From Thereva unica (taxonomy: Eukaryota > Arthropoda > Insecta > Diptera > Therevidae): a stretch of 64,000 nucleotides of DNA. Numbering within the stretch: the first letter of the stretch is position 1; the number at the start of each line of letters is the position of its first letter. This document shows positions 1-12,220 of this stretch, piece by piece. The notes under the pieces were generated by a model. That model was not told the DNA's origin and ran no database searches. It worked only from the letters and a program-made list of their open reading frames with translations. Both the position numbers and the translations under genes were made by a program. Where the stretch lies: positions 39,107-103,106 of the forward strand of contig CATLJY010000934.1 in NCBI GenBank assembly GCA_949987705.1, written 5' to 3'.

Positions 1-3000
1 ATTTGATGAATATAACTTAATTTCGATGAATAAAGTGAATTTAAGTTATTTTCGATGTATTTGATGAATGTAACTTAATTTCGATGAATAAAGTGAATTT
101 AGGTTATTTTCGATGTATTTGATGAATGTAACTTAATTTCGATGAATAAAGTGAATTTAGGTTATTTTCGATGTATTTGATGAATGTAACTTAATTTCGA
201 TGAATAAAGTGAATTTAAGTTATTTTCGATGTATTTGATGAATATAACTTAATTTCGATGAATAAAGTGAATTTAGGTTATTTTCGATGTATTTGATGAA
301 TGTAACTTAATTTCGATGAATAAAGTGAATTTAGGTTATTTTCGATGTATTTGATGAATGTAACTTAATTTCGATGAATAAAGTGAATTTAAGTTATTTT
401 CGATGTATTTGATGAATATAACTTAATTTCGATGAATAAAGTGAATTTAGGTTATTTTCGATGTATTTGATGAATATAACTTAATTTCGATGAATAAAGT
501 GAATTTAGGTTATTTTCGATGTATTTGATGAATGTAACTTAATTTCGATGAATAAAGTGAATTTAAGTTATTTTCGATGTATTTGATGAATATAACTTAA
601 TTTCGATGAATAAAGTGAATTTAGGTTATTTTCGATGTATTTGATGAATGTAACTTAATTTCGATGAATAAAGTGAATTTAGGTTATTTTCGATGTATTT
701 GATGAATGTAACTTAATTTCGATGAATAAAGTGAATTTAAGTTATTTTCGATGTATTTGATGAATGTAACTTAATTTCGATGAATAAAGTGAATTTAGGT
801 TATTTTCGATGTATTTGATGAATGTAACTTAATTTCGATGAATAAAGTGAATTTAGGTTATTTTCGATGTATTTGATGAATGTAACTTAATTTCGATGAA
901 TAAAGTGAATTTAAGTTATTTTCGATGTATTTGATGAATATAACTTAATTTCGATGAATAAAGTGAATTTAGGTTATTTTCGATGTATTTGATGAATGTA
1001 ACTTAATTTCGATGAATAAAGTGAATTTAAGTTATTTTCGAGGTATTTGATGAATGTAACTTAATTTCGATGAATAAAGTGAATTTAGGTTATTTTCGAT
1101 GTATTTGATGAATATAACTTAATTTCGATGAATAGAGTGAATTTAGGTTATTTTCGATGTACTCGATGAATATAACTTAATTTCGATGAATAAAGTGAAC
1201 TTAAGTTATTTTCGATGTACTCGATGAATATAACTTAATTTCGATGAATAAAGTGAATTTAGGTTATTTTCGATGTATTTGATGAATGTAACTTAATTTC
1301 GATGAATAAAGTGAATTTAAGTTATTTTCGATGTATTTGATGAATATAACTTAATTTCGATGAATAAAGTGAATTTAGGTTATTTTCGATGTATTTGATG
1401 AATATAACTTAATTTCGATGAATAAAGTGAATTTAAGTTATTTTCGATGTATTTGATGAATGTAACTTAATTTCGATGAATAAAGTGAATTTAGGTTATT
1501 TTCGATGTATTTGATGAATGTAACTTAATTTCGATGAATAAAGTGAATTTAGGTTATTTTCGATGTATTTGATGAATGTAACTTAATTTCGATGAATAAA
1601 GTGAATTTAAGTTATTTTCGATGTATTTGATGAATATAACTTAATTTCGATGAATAAAGTGAATTTAGGTTATTTTCGATGTATTTGATGAATGTAACTT
1701 AATTTCGATGAATAAAGTGAATTTAAGTTATTTTCGATGTATTTGATGAATATAACTTAATTTCGATGAATAAAGTGAATTTAGGTTATTTTCGATGTAT
1801 TTGATGAATGTAACTTAATTTCGATGAATAAAGTGAATTTAGGTTATTTTCGATGTATTTGATGAATGTAACTTAATTTCGATGAATAAAGTGAATTTAG
1901 GTTATTTTCGATGTATTTGATGAATGTAACTTAATTTCGATGAATAAAGTGAATTTAAGTTATTTTCGATGTATTTGATGAATATAACTTAATTTCGATG
2001 AATAAAGTGAATTTAGGTTATTTTCGATGTATTTGATGAATGTAACTTAATTTCGATGAATAAAGTGAATTTAAGTTATTTTCGATGTATTTGATGAATG
2101 TAACTTAATTTCGATGAATAAAGTGAATTTAGGTTATTTTCGATGTATTTGATGAATATAACTTAATTTCGATGAATAGAGTGAATTTAGGTTATTTTCG
2201 ATGTACTCGATGAATATAACTTAATTTCGATGAATAAAGTGAACTTAAGTTATTTTCGATGTACTCGATGAATATAACTTAATTTCGATGAATAAAGTGA
2301 ATTTAGGTTATTTTCGATGTATTTGATGAATGTAACTTAATTTCGATGAATAAAGTGAATTTAAGTTATTTTCGATGTATTTGATGAATGTAACTTAATT
2401 CCGATGAATAAAGTGAATTTAGGTTATTTTCGATGTATTTGATGAATGTAACTTAATTTCGATGAATAAAGTGAATTTAGGTTATTTTCGATGTATTTGA
2501 TGAATATAACTTAATTTCGATGAATAAAGTGAATTTAGGTTATTTTCGATGTATTTGATGAATATAACTTAATTTCGATGAATAAAGTGAATTTAGGTTA
2601 TTTTCGATGTATTTGATGAATATAACTTAATTTCGATGAATAAAGTGAATTTAGGTTATTTTCGATGTATTTGATGAATGTAACTTAATTTCGATGAATA
2701 GAGTGAATTTAGGTTATTTTCGATGTATTTGATGAATGTAACTTAATTTCGATGAATAAAGTGAATTTAGGTTATTTTCGATGTATTTGATGAATATAAC
2801 TTAATTTCGATGAATAAAGTGAACTTAAGTTATTTTCGATGTATTTGATGAATATAACTTAATTTCGATGAATAAAGTGAATTTAGGTTATTTTCGATGT
2901 ATTTGATGAATGTAACTTAATTTCGATGAATAAAGTGAATTTAGGTTATTTTCGATGTATTTGATGAATGTAACTTAATTTCGATGAATAAAGTGAATTT

Positions 3001-6000
3001 AAGTTATTTTCGATGTATTTGATGAATATAACTTAATTTCGATGAATAGAGTGAATTTAGGTTATTTTCGATGTACTCGATGAATATAACTTAATTTCGA
3101 TGAATAAAGTGAACTTAAGTTATTTTCGATGTACTCGATGAATATAACTTAATTTCGATGAATAAAGCGAATTTAAGTTATTTTCGATGTATTTGATGAA
3201 TATAACTTAATTTCGATGAATAAAGTGAATTTAGGTTATTTTCGATGTATTTGATGAATATAACTTAATTTCGATGAATAAAGTGAATTTAGGTTATTTT
3301 CGATGTATTTGATGAATGTAACTTAATTTCGATGAATAAAGTGAATTTAGGTTATTTTCGATGTATTTGATGAATGTAACTTAATTTCGATGAATAAAGT
3401 GAATTTAAGTTATTTTCGATGTATTTGATGAATATAACTTAATTTCGATGAATAAAGTGAATTTAGGTTATTTTCGATGTATTTGATGAATGTAACTTAA
3501 TTTCGATGAATAAAGTGAATTTAAGTTATTTTCGATGTATTTGATGAATGTAACTTAATTTCGATGAATAAAGTGAATTTAGGTTATTTTCGATGTATTT
3601 GATGAATGTAACTTAATTTCGATGAATAAAGTGAATTTAGGTTATTTTCGATGTATTTGATGAATGTTACTTAATTTCGATGAATAAAGTGAATTTAAGT
3701 TATTTTCGATGTATTTGATGAATATAACTTAATTTCGATGAATAAAGTGAATTTAGGTTATTTTCGATGTATTTGATGAATATAACTTAATTTCGATGAA
3801 TAAAGTGAATTTAGGTTATTTTCGATGTATTTGATGAATGTAACTTAATTTCGATGAATAAAGTGAATTTAAGTTATTTTCGATGTATTTGATGAATATA
3901 ACTTAATTTCGATGAATAAAGTGAATTTAGGTTATTTTCGATGTATTTGATGAATATAACTTAATTTCGATGAATAAAGTGAATTTAGGTTATTTTCGAT
4001 GTATTTGATGAATGTAACTTAATTTCGATGAATAAAGTGAATTTAAGTTATTTTCGATGTACTCGATGAATATAACTTAATTTCGATGAATAAAGTGAAT
4101 TTAAGTTATTTTCGATGTATTTGATGAATGTAACTTAATTTCGATGAATAAAGTGAATTTAGGTTATTTTCGATGTATTTGATGAATGTAACTTAATTTC
4201 GATGAATAAAGTGAATTTAGGTTATTTTCGATGTATTTGATGAATGTACTTAATTTCGATGAATAAAGTGAATTTAAGTTATTTTCGATGTATTTGATGA
4301 ATATAACTTAATTTCGATGAATAAAGTGAATTTAGGTTATTTTCGATGTATTTGATGAATATAACTTAATTTCGATGAATAAAGTGAATTTAAGTTATTT
4401 TCGATGTATTTGATGAATGTAACTTAATTTCGATGAATAAAGTGAATTTAGGTTATTTTCGATGTATTTGATGAATGTAACTTAATTTCGATGAATAAAG
4501 TGAATTTAGGTTATTTTCGATGTATTTGATGAATGTAACTTAATTTCGATGAATAAAGTGAATTTAAGTTATTTTCGATGTATTTGATGAATATAACTTA
4601 ATTTCGATGAATAAAGTGAATTTAGGTTATTTTCGATGTATTTGATGAATGTAACTTAATTTCGATGAATAAAGTGAATTTAAGTTATTTTCGATGTATT
4701 TGATGAATATAACTTAATTTCGATGAATAAAGTGAATTTAGGTTATTTTCGATGTATTTGATGAATGTAACTTAATTTCGATGAATAAAGTGAATTTAGG
4801 TTATTTTCGATTTATTTGATGAATGTAACTTAATTTCGATGAATAAAGTGAATTTAAGTTATTTTCGATGTATTTGATGAATATAACTTAATTTCGATGA
4901 ATAAAGTGAATTTAGGTTATTTTCGATGTATTTGATGAATATAACTTAATTTCGATGAATAAAGTGAATTTAGGTTATTTTCGATGTATTTGATGAATGT
5001 AACTTAATTTCGATGAATAAAGTGAATTTAAGTTATTTTCGATGTATTTGATGAATATAACTTAATTTCGATGAATAAAGTGAATTTAGGTTATTTTCGA
5101 TGTATTTGATGAATGTAACTTAATTTCGATGAATAAAGTGAATTTAGGTTATTTTCGATGTATTTGATGAATGTAACTTAATTTCGATGAATAAAGTGAA
5201 TTTAAGTTATTTTCGATGTATTTGATGAATGTAACTTAATTTCGATGAATAAAGTGAATTTAGGTTATTTTCGATGTATTTGATGAATGTAACTTAATTT
5301 CGATGAATAAAGTGAATTTAGGTTATTTTCGATGTATTTGATGAATGTAACTTAATTTCGATGAATAAAGTGAATTTAAGTTATTTTCGATGTATTTGAT
5401 GAATATAACTTAATTTCGATGAATAAAGTGAATTTAGGTTATTTTCGATGTATTTGATGAATGTAACTTAATTTCGATGAATAAAGTGAATTTAAGTTAT
5501 TTTCGATGTATTTGATGAATGTAACTTAATTTCGATGAATAAAGTGAATTTAGGTTATTTTCGATGTATTTGATGAATGTAACTTAATTTCGATGAATAA
5601 AGTGAATTTAGGTTATTTTCGATGTATTTGATGAATGTAACTTAATTTCGATGAATAAAGTGAATTTAAGTTATTTTCGATGTATTTGATGAATATAACT
5701 TAATTTCGATGAATAAAGTGAATTTAGGTTATTTTCGATGTATTTGATGAATATAACTTAATTTCGATGAATAAAGTGAATTTAGGTTATTTTCGATGTA
5801 TTTGATGAATGTAACTTAATTTCGATGAATAAAGTGAATTTAAGTTATTTTCGATGTATTTGATGAATATAACTTAATTTCGATGAATAAAGTGAATTTA
5901 GGTTATTTTCGATGTATTTGATGAATATAACTTAATTTCGATGAATAAAGTGAATTTAGGTTATTTTCGATGTATTTGATGAATGTAACTTAATTTCGAT

Positions 6001-6090
6001 GAATAAAGTGAATTTAGGTTATTTTCGATGTACTCGATGAATATAACTTAATTTCGATGAATAAAGTGAATTTAAGTTATTTTCGATGTA
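1..6090 (+). repeat. 58-bp satellite array, forward block 1
   Basis: This stretch holds 105 head-to-tail copies of a 58-bp monomer (first copy 1-58), with one 1-nt deletion near 4249 and only scattered substitutions. Taking base 1 as the first base of the window, the recurrent variable positions are 12 (A/G), 44 (A/G), 33 (A/G), 40 (T/C) and the linked pair 2+4 (TT versus CC). G outnumbers C about 9 to 3 on this strand, so orientation is easy to follow. There is no open reading frame of note and no other feature. The block ends exactly after monomer base 1 at 6090, where the poly(A) element begins. The left end is cut by the window, so the array continues outside it. Confidence 0.98.
1131..3120 (+). 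repeat. higher-order repeat of 18 and 15 monomers
   Basis: A distinctive run of monomers recurs here: a TAGAG variant (monomer base 33 = G), then a monomer with the CTCG form, then one with GAACTTAAG followed by another CTCG form. The TAGAG marker of this run lies at 1131, 2175 and 3045. The spacings are 1044 bp (18 monomers) and 870 bp (15 monomers). This shows amplification in multi-monomer blocks that gained or lost whole monomers. The edges of the units cannot be fixed by eye. Confidence 0.75.
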
Positions 6091-6372
6091 TGTATATTTG
6101 TTGGTTGATGAAATTCAACTCGTTTCAGGAGGCATAACACTCCAGCGAGTTGTTTCTCGATGCCCCGATGTCAAAGTCGCACTAGTAATGGTTGGAAGTA
6201 GGTGGACTAAAAAAAAAAAAAAAAAATATCGCGGGTGGGTTGTGGCAGTTCCTTCCTTCCCCGACTAGAGCTGCTGTTCGACATTGCACTCTATACGAAT
6301 AAAATAGATTGTCAACAGTATAAAGGGCCTTTCCTGAGACTCTAGTCTTTCACATAAAAAAAAAAAAAAAAA
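6091..6372 (+). mobile_element. 282-bp bipartite poly(A) retroposed element, copy 1
   Basis: This is a non-satellite insertion, richer in GC than the array. It has two parts: 6091-6208 (118 bp) ending in a run of 18 A (6209-6226), then 6227-6355 (129 bp) ending in a run of 17 A (6356-6372). An AATAAA hexamer lies at 6298-6303, about 50 nt before the final A-run, which is farther than usual for a polyadenylation signal. The insertion sits between monomer bases 1 and 2 without loss of satellite sequence. The flanks allow a target duplication of at most AT. The two parts show no obvious similarity. The 3' poly(A) indicates insertion by reverse transcription of an RNA, so a SINE, a chimeric retrocopy or a processed non-coding RNA is possible. 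I do not recognise the parent RNA. The reading frame starting in the satellite at 6086 runs through the A-tract as lysines and is not a convincing gene. Confidence 0.75.
6116..6152 (+). other. stem-loop within poly(A) element copy 1
   Basis: A 7-bp stem pairs 6116-6122 (CAACTCG) with 6146-6152 (CGAGTTG). Inside it, after an asymmetric internal loop (5 nt and 2 nt), GGAG at 6128-6131 pairs with CTCC at 6140-6143 around an 8-nt loop. All pairs are Watson-Crick. This suggests that the retroposed RNA was a structured transcript, though its class is unknown. Confidence 0.6.
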
Positions 6373-9300
6373 TTTGATGAATGTAACTTAATTTCGATGA
6401 ATAAAGTGAATTTAAGTTATTTTCGATGTACTCGATGAATATAACTTAATTTCGATGAATAAAGTGAATTTAAGTTATTTTCGATGTATTTGATGAATGT
6501 AACTTAATTTCGATGAATAAAGTGAATTTAGGTTATTTTCGATGTATTTGATGAATGTAACTTAATTTCGATGAATAAAGTGAATTTAGGTTATTTTCGA
6601 TGTATTTGATGAATGTAACTTAATTTCGATGAATAGAGTGAACTTAAGTTATTTTCGATGTACTCGATGAATATAACTTAATTTCGATGAATAAAGTGAA
6701 TTTAAGTTATTTTCGATGTATTTGATGAATGTAACTTAATTTCGATGAATAAAGTGAATTTAGGTTATTTTCGATGTATTTGATGAATGTAACTTAATTT
6801 CGATGAATAAAGTGAATTTAGGTTATTTTCGATGTATTTGATGAATGTAACTTAATTTCGATGAATAAAGTGAATTTAAGTTATTTTCGATGTATTTGAT
6901 GAATATAACTTAATTTCGATGAATAAAGTGAATTTAGGTTATTTTCGATGTATTTGATGAATATAACTTAATTTCGATGAATAAAGTGAATTTAGGTTAT
7001 TTTCGATGTATTTGATGAATATAACTTAATTTCGATTAATAAAGTGAATTTAGGTTATTTTCGATGTATTTGATGAATATAACTTAATTTCGATGAATAA
7101 AGTGAATTTAGGTTATTTTCGATGTATTTGATGAATGTAACTTAATTTCGATGAATAAAGTGAATTTAGGTTATTTTCGATGTATTTGATGAATGTAACT
7201 TAATTTCGATGAATAAAGTGAATTTAAGTTATTTTCGATGTATTTGATGAATATAACTTAATTTCGATGAATAAAGTGAATTTAAGTTATTTTCGATGTA
7301 TTTGATGAATATAACTTAATTTCAATGAATAGAGTGAATTTAGGTTATTTTCGATGTATTTGATGAATATAACTTAATTTCGATGAATAAAGTGAATTTA
7401 GGTTATTTTCGATGTAATTGATGAATATAACTTAATTTCGATGAATAAAGTGAATTTAGGTTATTTTCGATGTATTTGATGAATGTAACTTAATTTCGAT
7501 GAATAAAGTGAATTTAGGTTATTTTCGATGTATTTGATGAATGTAACTTAATTTCGATGAATAAAGTGAATTTACGTTATTTTCGATGTATTTGATGAAT
7601 GTAACTTAATTTAGATGAATAAAGTGAACTTAAGTTATTTTCGATGTATTTGATGAATATAATTAATTTCGATGAATAAAGTGAATTTAGGTTATTTTCG
7701 ATGTACTCGATGAATATAACTTAATTTCGATGAATAAAGTGAATTTAAGTTATTTTCGATGTATTTGATGAATATAACTTAGTTTCGATGAATAAAGCGA
7801 ATTTAAGTTATTTTCTATGTACTCGATGAATATAACTTAATTTCGATGAATAAAGTGAATTTAGGTTATTTTCGATGTATTTGATGAATGTAACTTAATT
7901 TCGATGAATAAAGTGAATTTAGGTTATTTTCGATGTACTCGATGAATATAACTTAATTTCGATGAATAAAGTGAATTTAAGTTATTTTCGATGTATTTGA
8001 TGAATATAACTTAATTTCGATGAATAAAGTGAATTTAGGTTATTTTCGATGTATTTGATGAATGTAACTTAATTTCGATGAATAAAGTGAATTTAGGTTA
8101 TTTTCGATGTACTCGATGAATGTAACTTAATTTCGATGAATAGAGTGAATTTAAGTTATTTTCGATGTATTTGATGAATGTAACTTAATTTCAATGAATA
8201 AAGTGAATTTAAGTTATTTTCGATGTATTTGATGAATATAACTTAATTTCGATGAATAAAGTGAATTTAGGTTATTTTCGATGTATTTGATGAATGTAAC
8301 TTAATTTCGATGAATAAAGTGAATTTAAGTTATTTTCGATGTATTTGATGAATGTAACTTAATTTCGATGAATAAAGCGAATTTAAGTTATTTTCGATGT
8401 ATTTGATGAATATAACTTAGTTTCGATGAATAAAGTGAATTTAAGTTATTTTCGATGTACTCGATGAATATAACTTAATTTCGATGAATAAAGTGAATTT
8501 AGGTTATTTTCGATGTATTTGATGAATGTAACTTAATTTCGATGAATAAAGTGAATTTAGGTTATTTTCGATGTACTCGATGAATATAACTTAATTTCGA
8601 TGAATAAAGTGAATTTAGGTTATTTTCGATGTATTTGATGAATATAACTTAATTTCGATGAATAAAGTGAATTTAAGTTATTTTCGATGTATTTGATGAA
8701 TGTAACTTAATTTCGATGAATAAAGTGAATTTAAGTTATTTTCGATGTATTTGATGAATATAACTTAATTTCGATGAATAAAGTGAATTTAGGTTATTTT
8801 CGATGTATTTGATGAATGTAACTTAATTTCGATGAATAGAGTGAATTTAAGTTATTTTCGATGTATTTGATGAATGTAACTTAATTTCGATGAATAAAGT
8901 GAATTTAAGTTATTTTCGATGTATTTGATGAATATAACTTAATTTCGATGAATAAAGTGAATTTAGGTTATTTTCGATGTATTTGATGAATGTAACTTAA
9001 TTTCGATGAATAGAGTGAACTTAAGTTATTTTCGATGTACTCGATGAATATAACTTAATTTCGATGAATAAAGTGAATTTAGGTTATTTTCGATGTATTT
9101 GATGAATATAACTTAATTTCGATGAATAAAGTGAACTTAAGTTATTTTCGATGTATTTGATGAATATAACTTAATTTCGATGAATAAAGTGAATTTAAGT
9201 TATTTTCGATGTACTCGATGAATATAACTTAATTTCGATGAATAAAGTGAATTTAAGTTATTTTCGATGTATTTGATGAATATAACTTAGTTTCGATGAA

Positions 9301-11938
9301 TAAAGCGAATTTTAGTTATTTTCGATGTACTCGATGAATATAACTTAATTTCGATGAATAAAGTGAATTTAGGTTATTTTCGATGTATTTGATGAATGTA
9401 ACTTAATTTCGATGAATAGAGTGAACTTAAGTTATTTTCGATGTACTCGATGAATATAACTTAATTTCGATGAATAAAGTGAATTTAAGTTATTTTCGAT
9501 GTATTTGATGAATGTAACTTAATTTCGATGAATAAAGTGAATTTAGGTTATTTTCGATGTATTTGATGAATGTAACTTAATTTCGATGAATAAAGTGAAT
9601 TTAGGTTATTTTCGATGTATTTGATGAATGTAACTTAATTTCGATGAATAAAGTGAATTTAAGTTATTTTCGATGTATTTGATGAATATAACTTAATTTC
9701 GATGAATAAAGTGAATTTAGGTTATTTTCGATGTATTTGATGAATATAACTTAATTTCGATGAATAAAGTGAATTTAGGTTATTTTCGATGTATTTGATG
9801 AATATAACTTAATTTCGATTAATAAAGTGAATTTAGGTTATTTTCGATGTATTTGATGAATATAACTTAATTTCGATGAATAAAGTGAATTTAGGTTATT
9901 TTCGATGTATTTGATGAATGTAACTTAATTTCGATGAATAAAGTGAATTTAGGTTATTTTCGATGTATTTGATGAATGTAACTTAATTTCGATGAATAAA
10001 GTGAATTTAAGTTATTTTCGATGTATTTGATGAATATAACTTAATTTCGATGAATAAAGTGAATTTAAGTTATTTTCGATGTATTTGATGAATATAACTT
10101 AATTTCAATGAATAGAGTGAATTTAGGTTATTTTCGATGTATTTGATGAATATAACTTAATTTCGATGAATAAAGTGAATTTAGGTTATTTTCGATGTAA
10201 TTGATGAATATAACTTAATTTCGATGAATAAAGTGAATTTAGGTTATTTTCGATGTATTTGATGAATGTAACTTAATTTCGATGAATAAAGTGAATTTAG
10301 GTTATTTTCGATGTATTTGATGAATGTAACTTAATTTCGATGAATAAAGTGAATTTACGTTATTTTCGATGTATTTGATGAATGTAACTTAATTTCGATG
10401 AATAAAGTGAACTTAAGTTATTTTCGATGTATTTGATGAATATAATTAATTTCGATGAATAAAGTGAATTTAGGTTATTTTCGATGTACTCGATGAATAT
10501 AACTTAATTTCGATGAATAAAGTGAATTTAAGTTATTTTCGATGTATTTGATGAATATAACTTAGTTTCGATGAATAAAGCGAATTTAAGTTATTTTCTA
10601 TGTACTCGATGAATATAACTTAATTTCGATGAATAAAGTGAATTTAGGTTATTTTCGATGTATTTGATGAATGTAACTTAATTTCGATGAATAAAGTGAA
10701 TTTAGGTTATTTTCGATGTACTCGATGAATATAACTTAATTTCGATGAATAAAGTGAATTTAAGTTATTTTCGATGTATTTGATGAATATAACTTAATTT
10801 CGATGAATAAAGTGAATTTAGGTTATTTTCGATGTATTTGATGAATGTAACTTAATTTCGATGAATAAAGTGAATTTAGGTTATTTTCGATGTACTCGAT
10901 GAATGTAACTTAATTTCGATGAATAGAGTGAATTTAAGTTATTTTCGATGTATTTGATGAATGTAACTTAATTTCAATGAATAAAGTGAATTTAAGTTAT
11001 TTTCGATGTATTTGATGAATATAACTTAATTTCGATGAATAAAGTGAATTTAGGTTATTTTCGATGTATTTGATGAATGTAACTTAATTTCGATGAATAA
11101 AGTGAATTTAAGTTATTTTCGATGTATTTGATGAATGTAACTTAATTTCGATGAATAAAGCGAATTTAAGTTATTTTCGATGTATTTGATGAATATAACT
11201 TAGTTTCGATGAATAAAGTGAATTTAAGTTATTTTCGATGTACTCGATGAATATAACTTAATTTCGATGAATAAAGTGAATTTAGGTTATTTTCGATGTA
11301 TTTGATGAATGTAACTTAATTTCGATGAATAAAGTGAATTTAGGTTATTTTCGATGTACTCGATGAATATAACTTAATTTCGATGAATAAAGTGAATTTA
11401 GGTTATTTTCGATGTATTTGATGAATATAACTTAATTTCGATGAATAAAGTGAATTTAAGTTATTTTCGATGTATTTGATGAATGTAACTTAATTTCGAT
11501 GAATAAAGTGAATTTAAGTTATTTTCGATGTATTTGATGAATATAACTTAATTTCGATGAATAAAGTGAATTTAGGTTATTTTCGATGTATTTGATGAAT
11601 ATAACTTAATTTCGATGAATAAAGTGAATTTAGGTTATTTTCGATGTATTTGATGAATGTAACTTAATTTCGATGAATAAAGTGAATTTAAGTTATTTTC
11701 GATGTATTTGATGAATATAACTTAATTTCGATGAATAAAGTGAATTTAGGTTATTTTCGATGTATTTGATGAATATAACTTAATTTCGATGAATAAAGTG
11801 AATTTAGGTTATTTTCGATGTATTTGATGAATGTAACTTAATTTCGATGAATAAAGTGAATTTAGGTTATTTTCGATGTACTCGATGAATATAACTTAAT
11901 TTCGATGAATAAAGTGAATTTAAGTTATTTTCGATGTA
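6373..11938 (+). repeat. 58-bp satellite array, forward block 2
   Basis: This block spans 5566 bp, which is 96 forward monomers minus two 1-nt deletions (the ATAATTAATTT form near 7661 and 10444). It contains two successive copies of the 48-monomer higher-order unit, marked by the rare mutations listed under that feature. The block starts at monomer base 2, so the array register is unbroken across the inserted element. Nothing other than satellite is visible. Confidence 0.98.
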
Positions 11939-12220
11939 TGTATATTTGTTGGTTGATGAAATTCAACTCGTTTCAGGAGGCATAACACTCCAGCGAGTTG
12001 TTTCTCGATGCCCCGATGTCAAAGTCGCACTAGTAATGGTTGGAAGTAGGTGGACTAAAAAAAAAAAAAAAAAAATATCGCGGGTGGGTTGTGGCAGTTC
12101 CTTCCTTCCCCGACTAGAGCTGCTGTTCGACATTGCACTCTATACGAATAAAATAGATTGTCAACAGTATAAAGGGCCTTTCCTGAGACTCTAGTCTTTC
12201 ACATAAAAAAAAAAAAAAAA
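11939..12220 (+). mobile_element. 282-bp bipartite poly(A) retroposed element, copy 2
   Basis: This copy matches the first element (6091-6372) base for base, except that the internal A-run has 19 rather than 18 A (12057-12075) and the terminal run has 16 rather than 17 A (12205-12220). The AATAAA hexamer is at 12146-12151. Flanking satellite on both sides also matches the first copy, so it arose by the 5848-bp duplication rather than by a second insertion. The internal A-run difference shifts the reading frame: the frame opening at 11934 runs to 86 codons here, but the frame opening at 6086 stops at 60. That argues against a conserved protein. Confidence 0.75.
11964..12000 (+). other. stem-loop within poly(A) element copy 2
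   Basis: This is the same two-part hairpin as in copy 1: an outer 7-bp stem (CAACTCG with CGAGTTG), an asymmetric internal loop, and an inner 4-bp stem (GGAG with CTCC). It is unchanged, as expected from a recent duplication, so its preservation says nothing about selection. Confidence 0.55.

Noticed and set aside
22..40. CENP-B box in the monomer (starts with TTCG)
   Set aside because: The required CGGG part is absent (AAGT instead). Only the TTCG half and one A fit.
88..120. Insect-type telomeric repeat, because many monomers contain TTAGG
   Set aside because: TTAGG occurs once per variant monomer as a single-base change of TTAAG, never in tandem. It is coincidental.
6086..6268. 60-codon open frame across the satellite edge and the poly(A) element, with an 86-codon version at 11934-12194
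   Set aside because: The start lies in or beside satellite sequence, the frame runs through a homopolymer as lysines, and a 1-nt difference in that homopolymer changes the C-terminus between two otherwise identical copies. No recognisable domain.
6276..6281. RNA polymerase III B box (GTTCGA) in the poly(A) element, implying a tRNA-derived SINE
   Set aside because: Only the six-base core matches, the following bases do not, and no convincing A box lies at the expected distance upstream.
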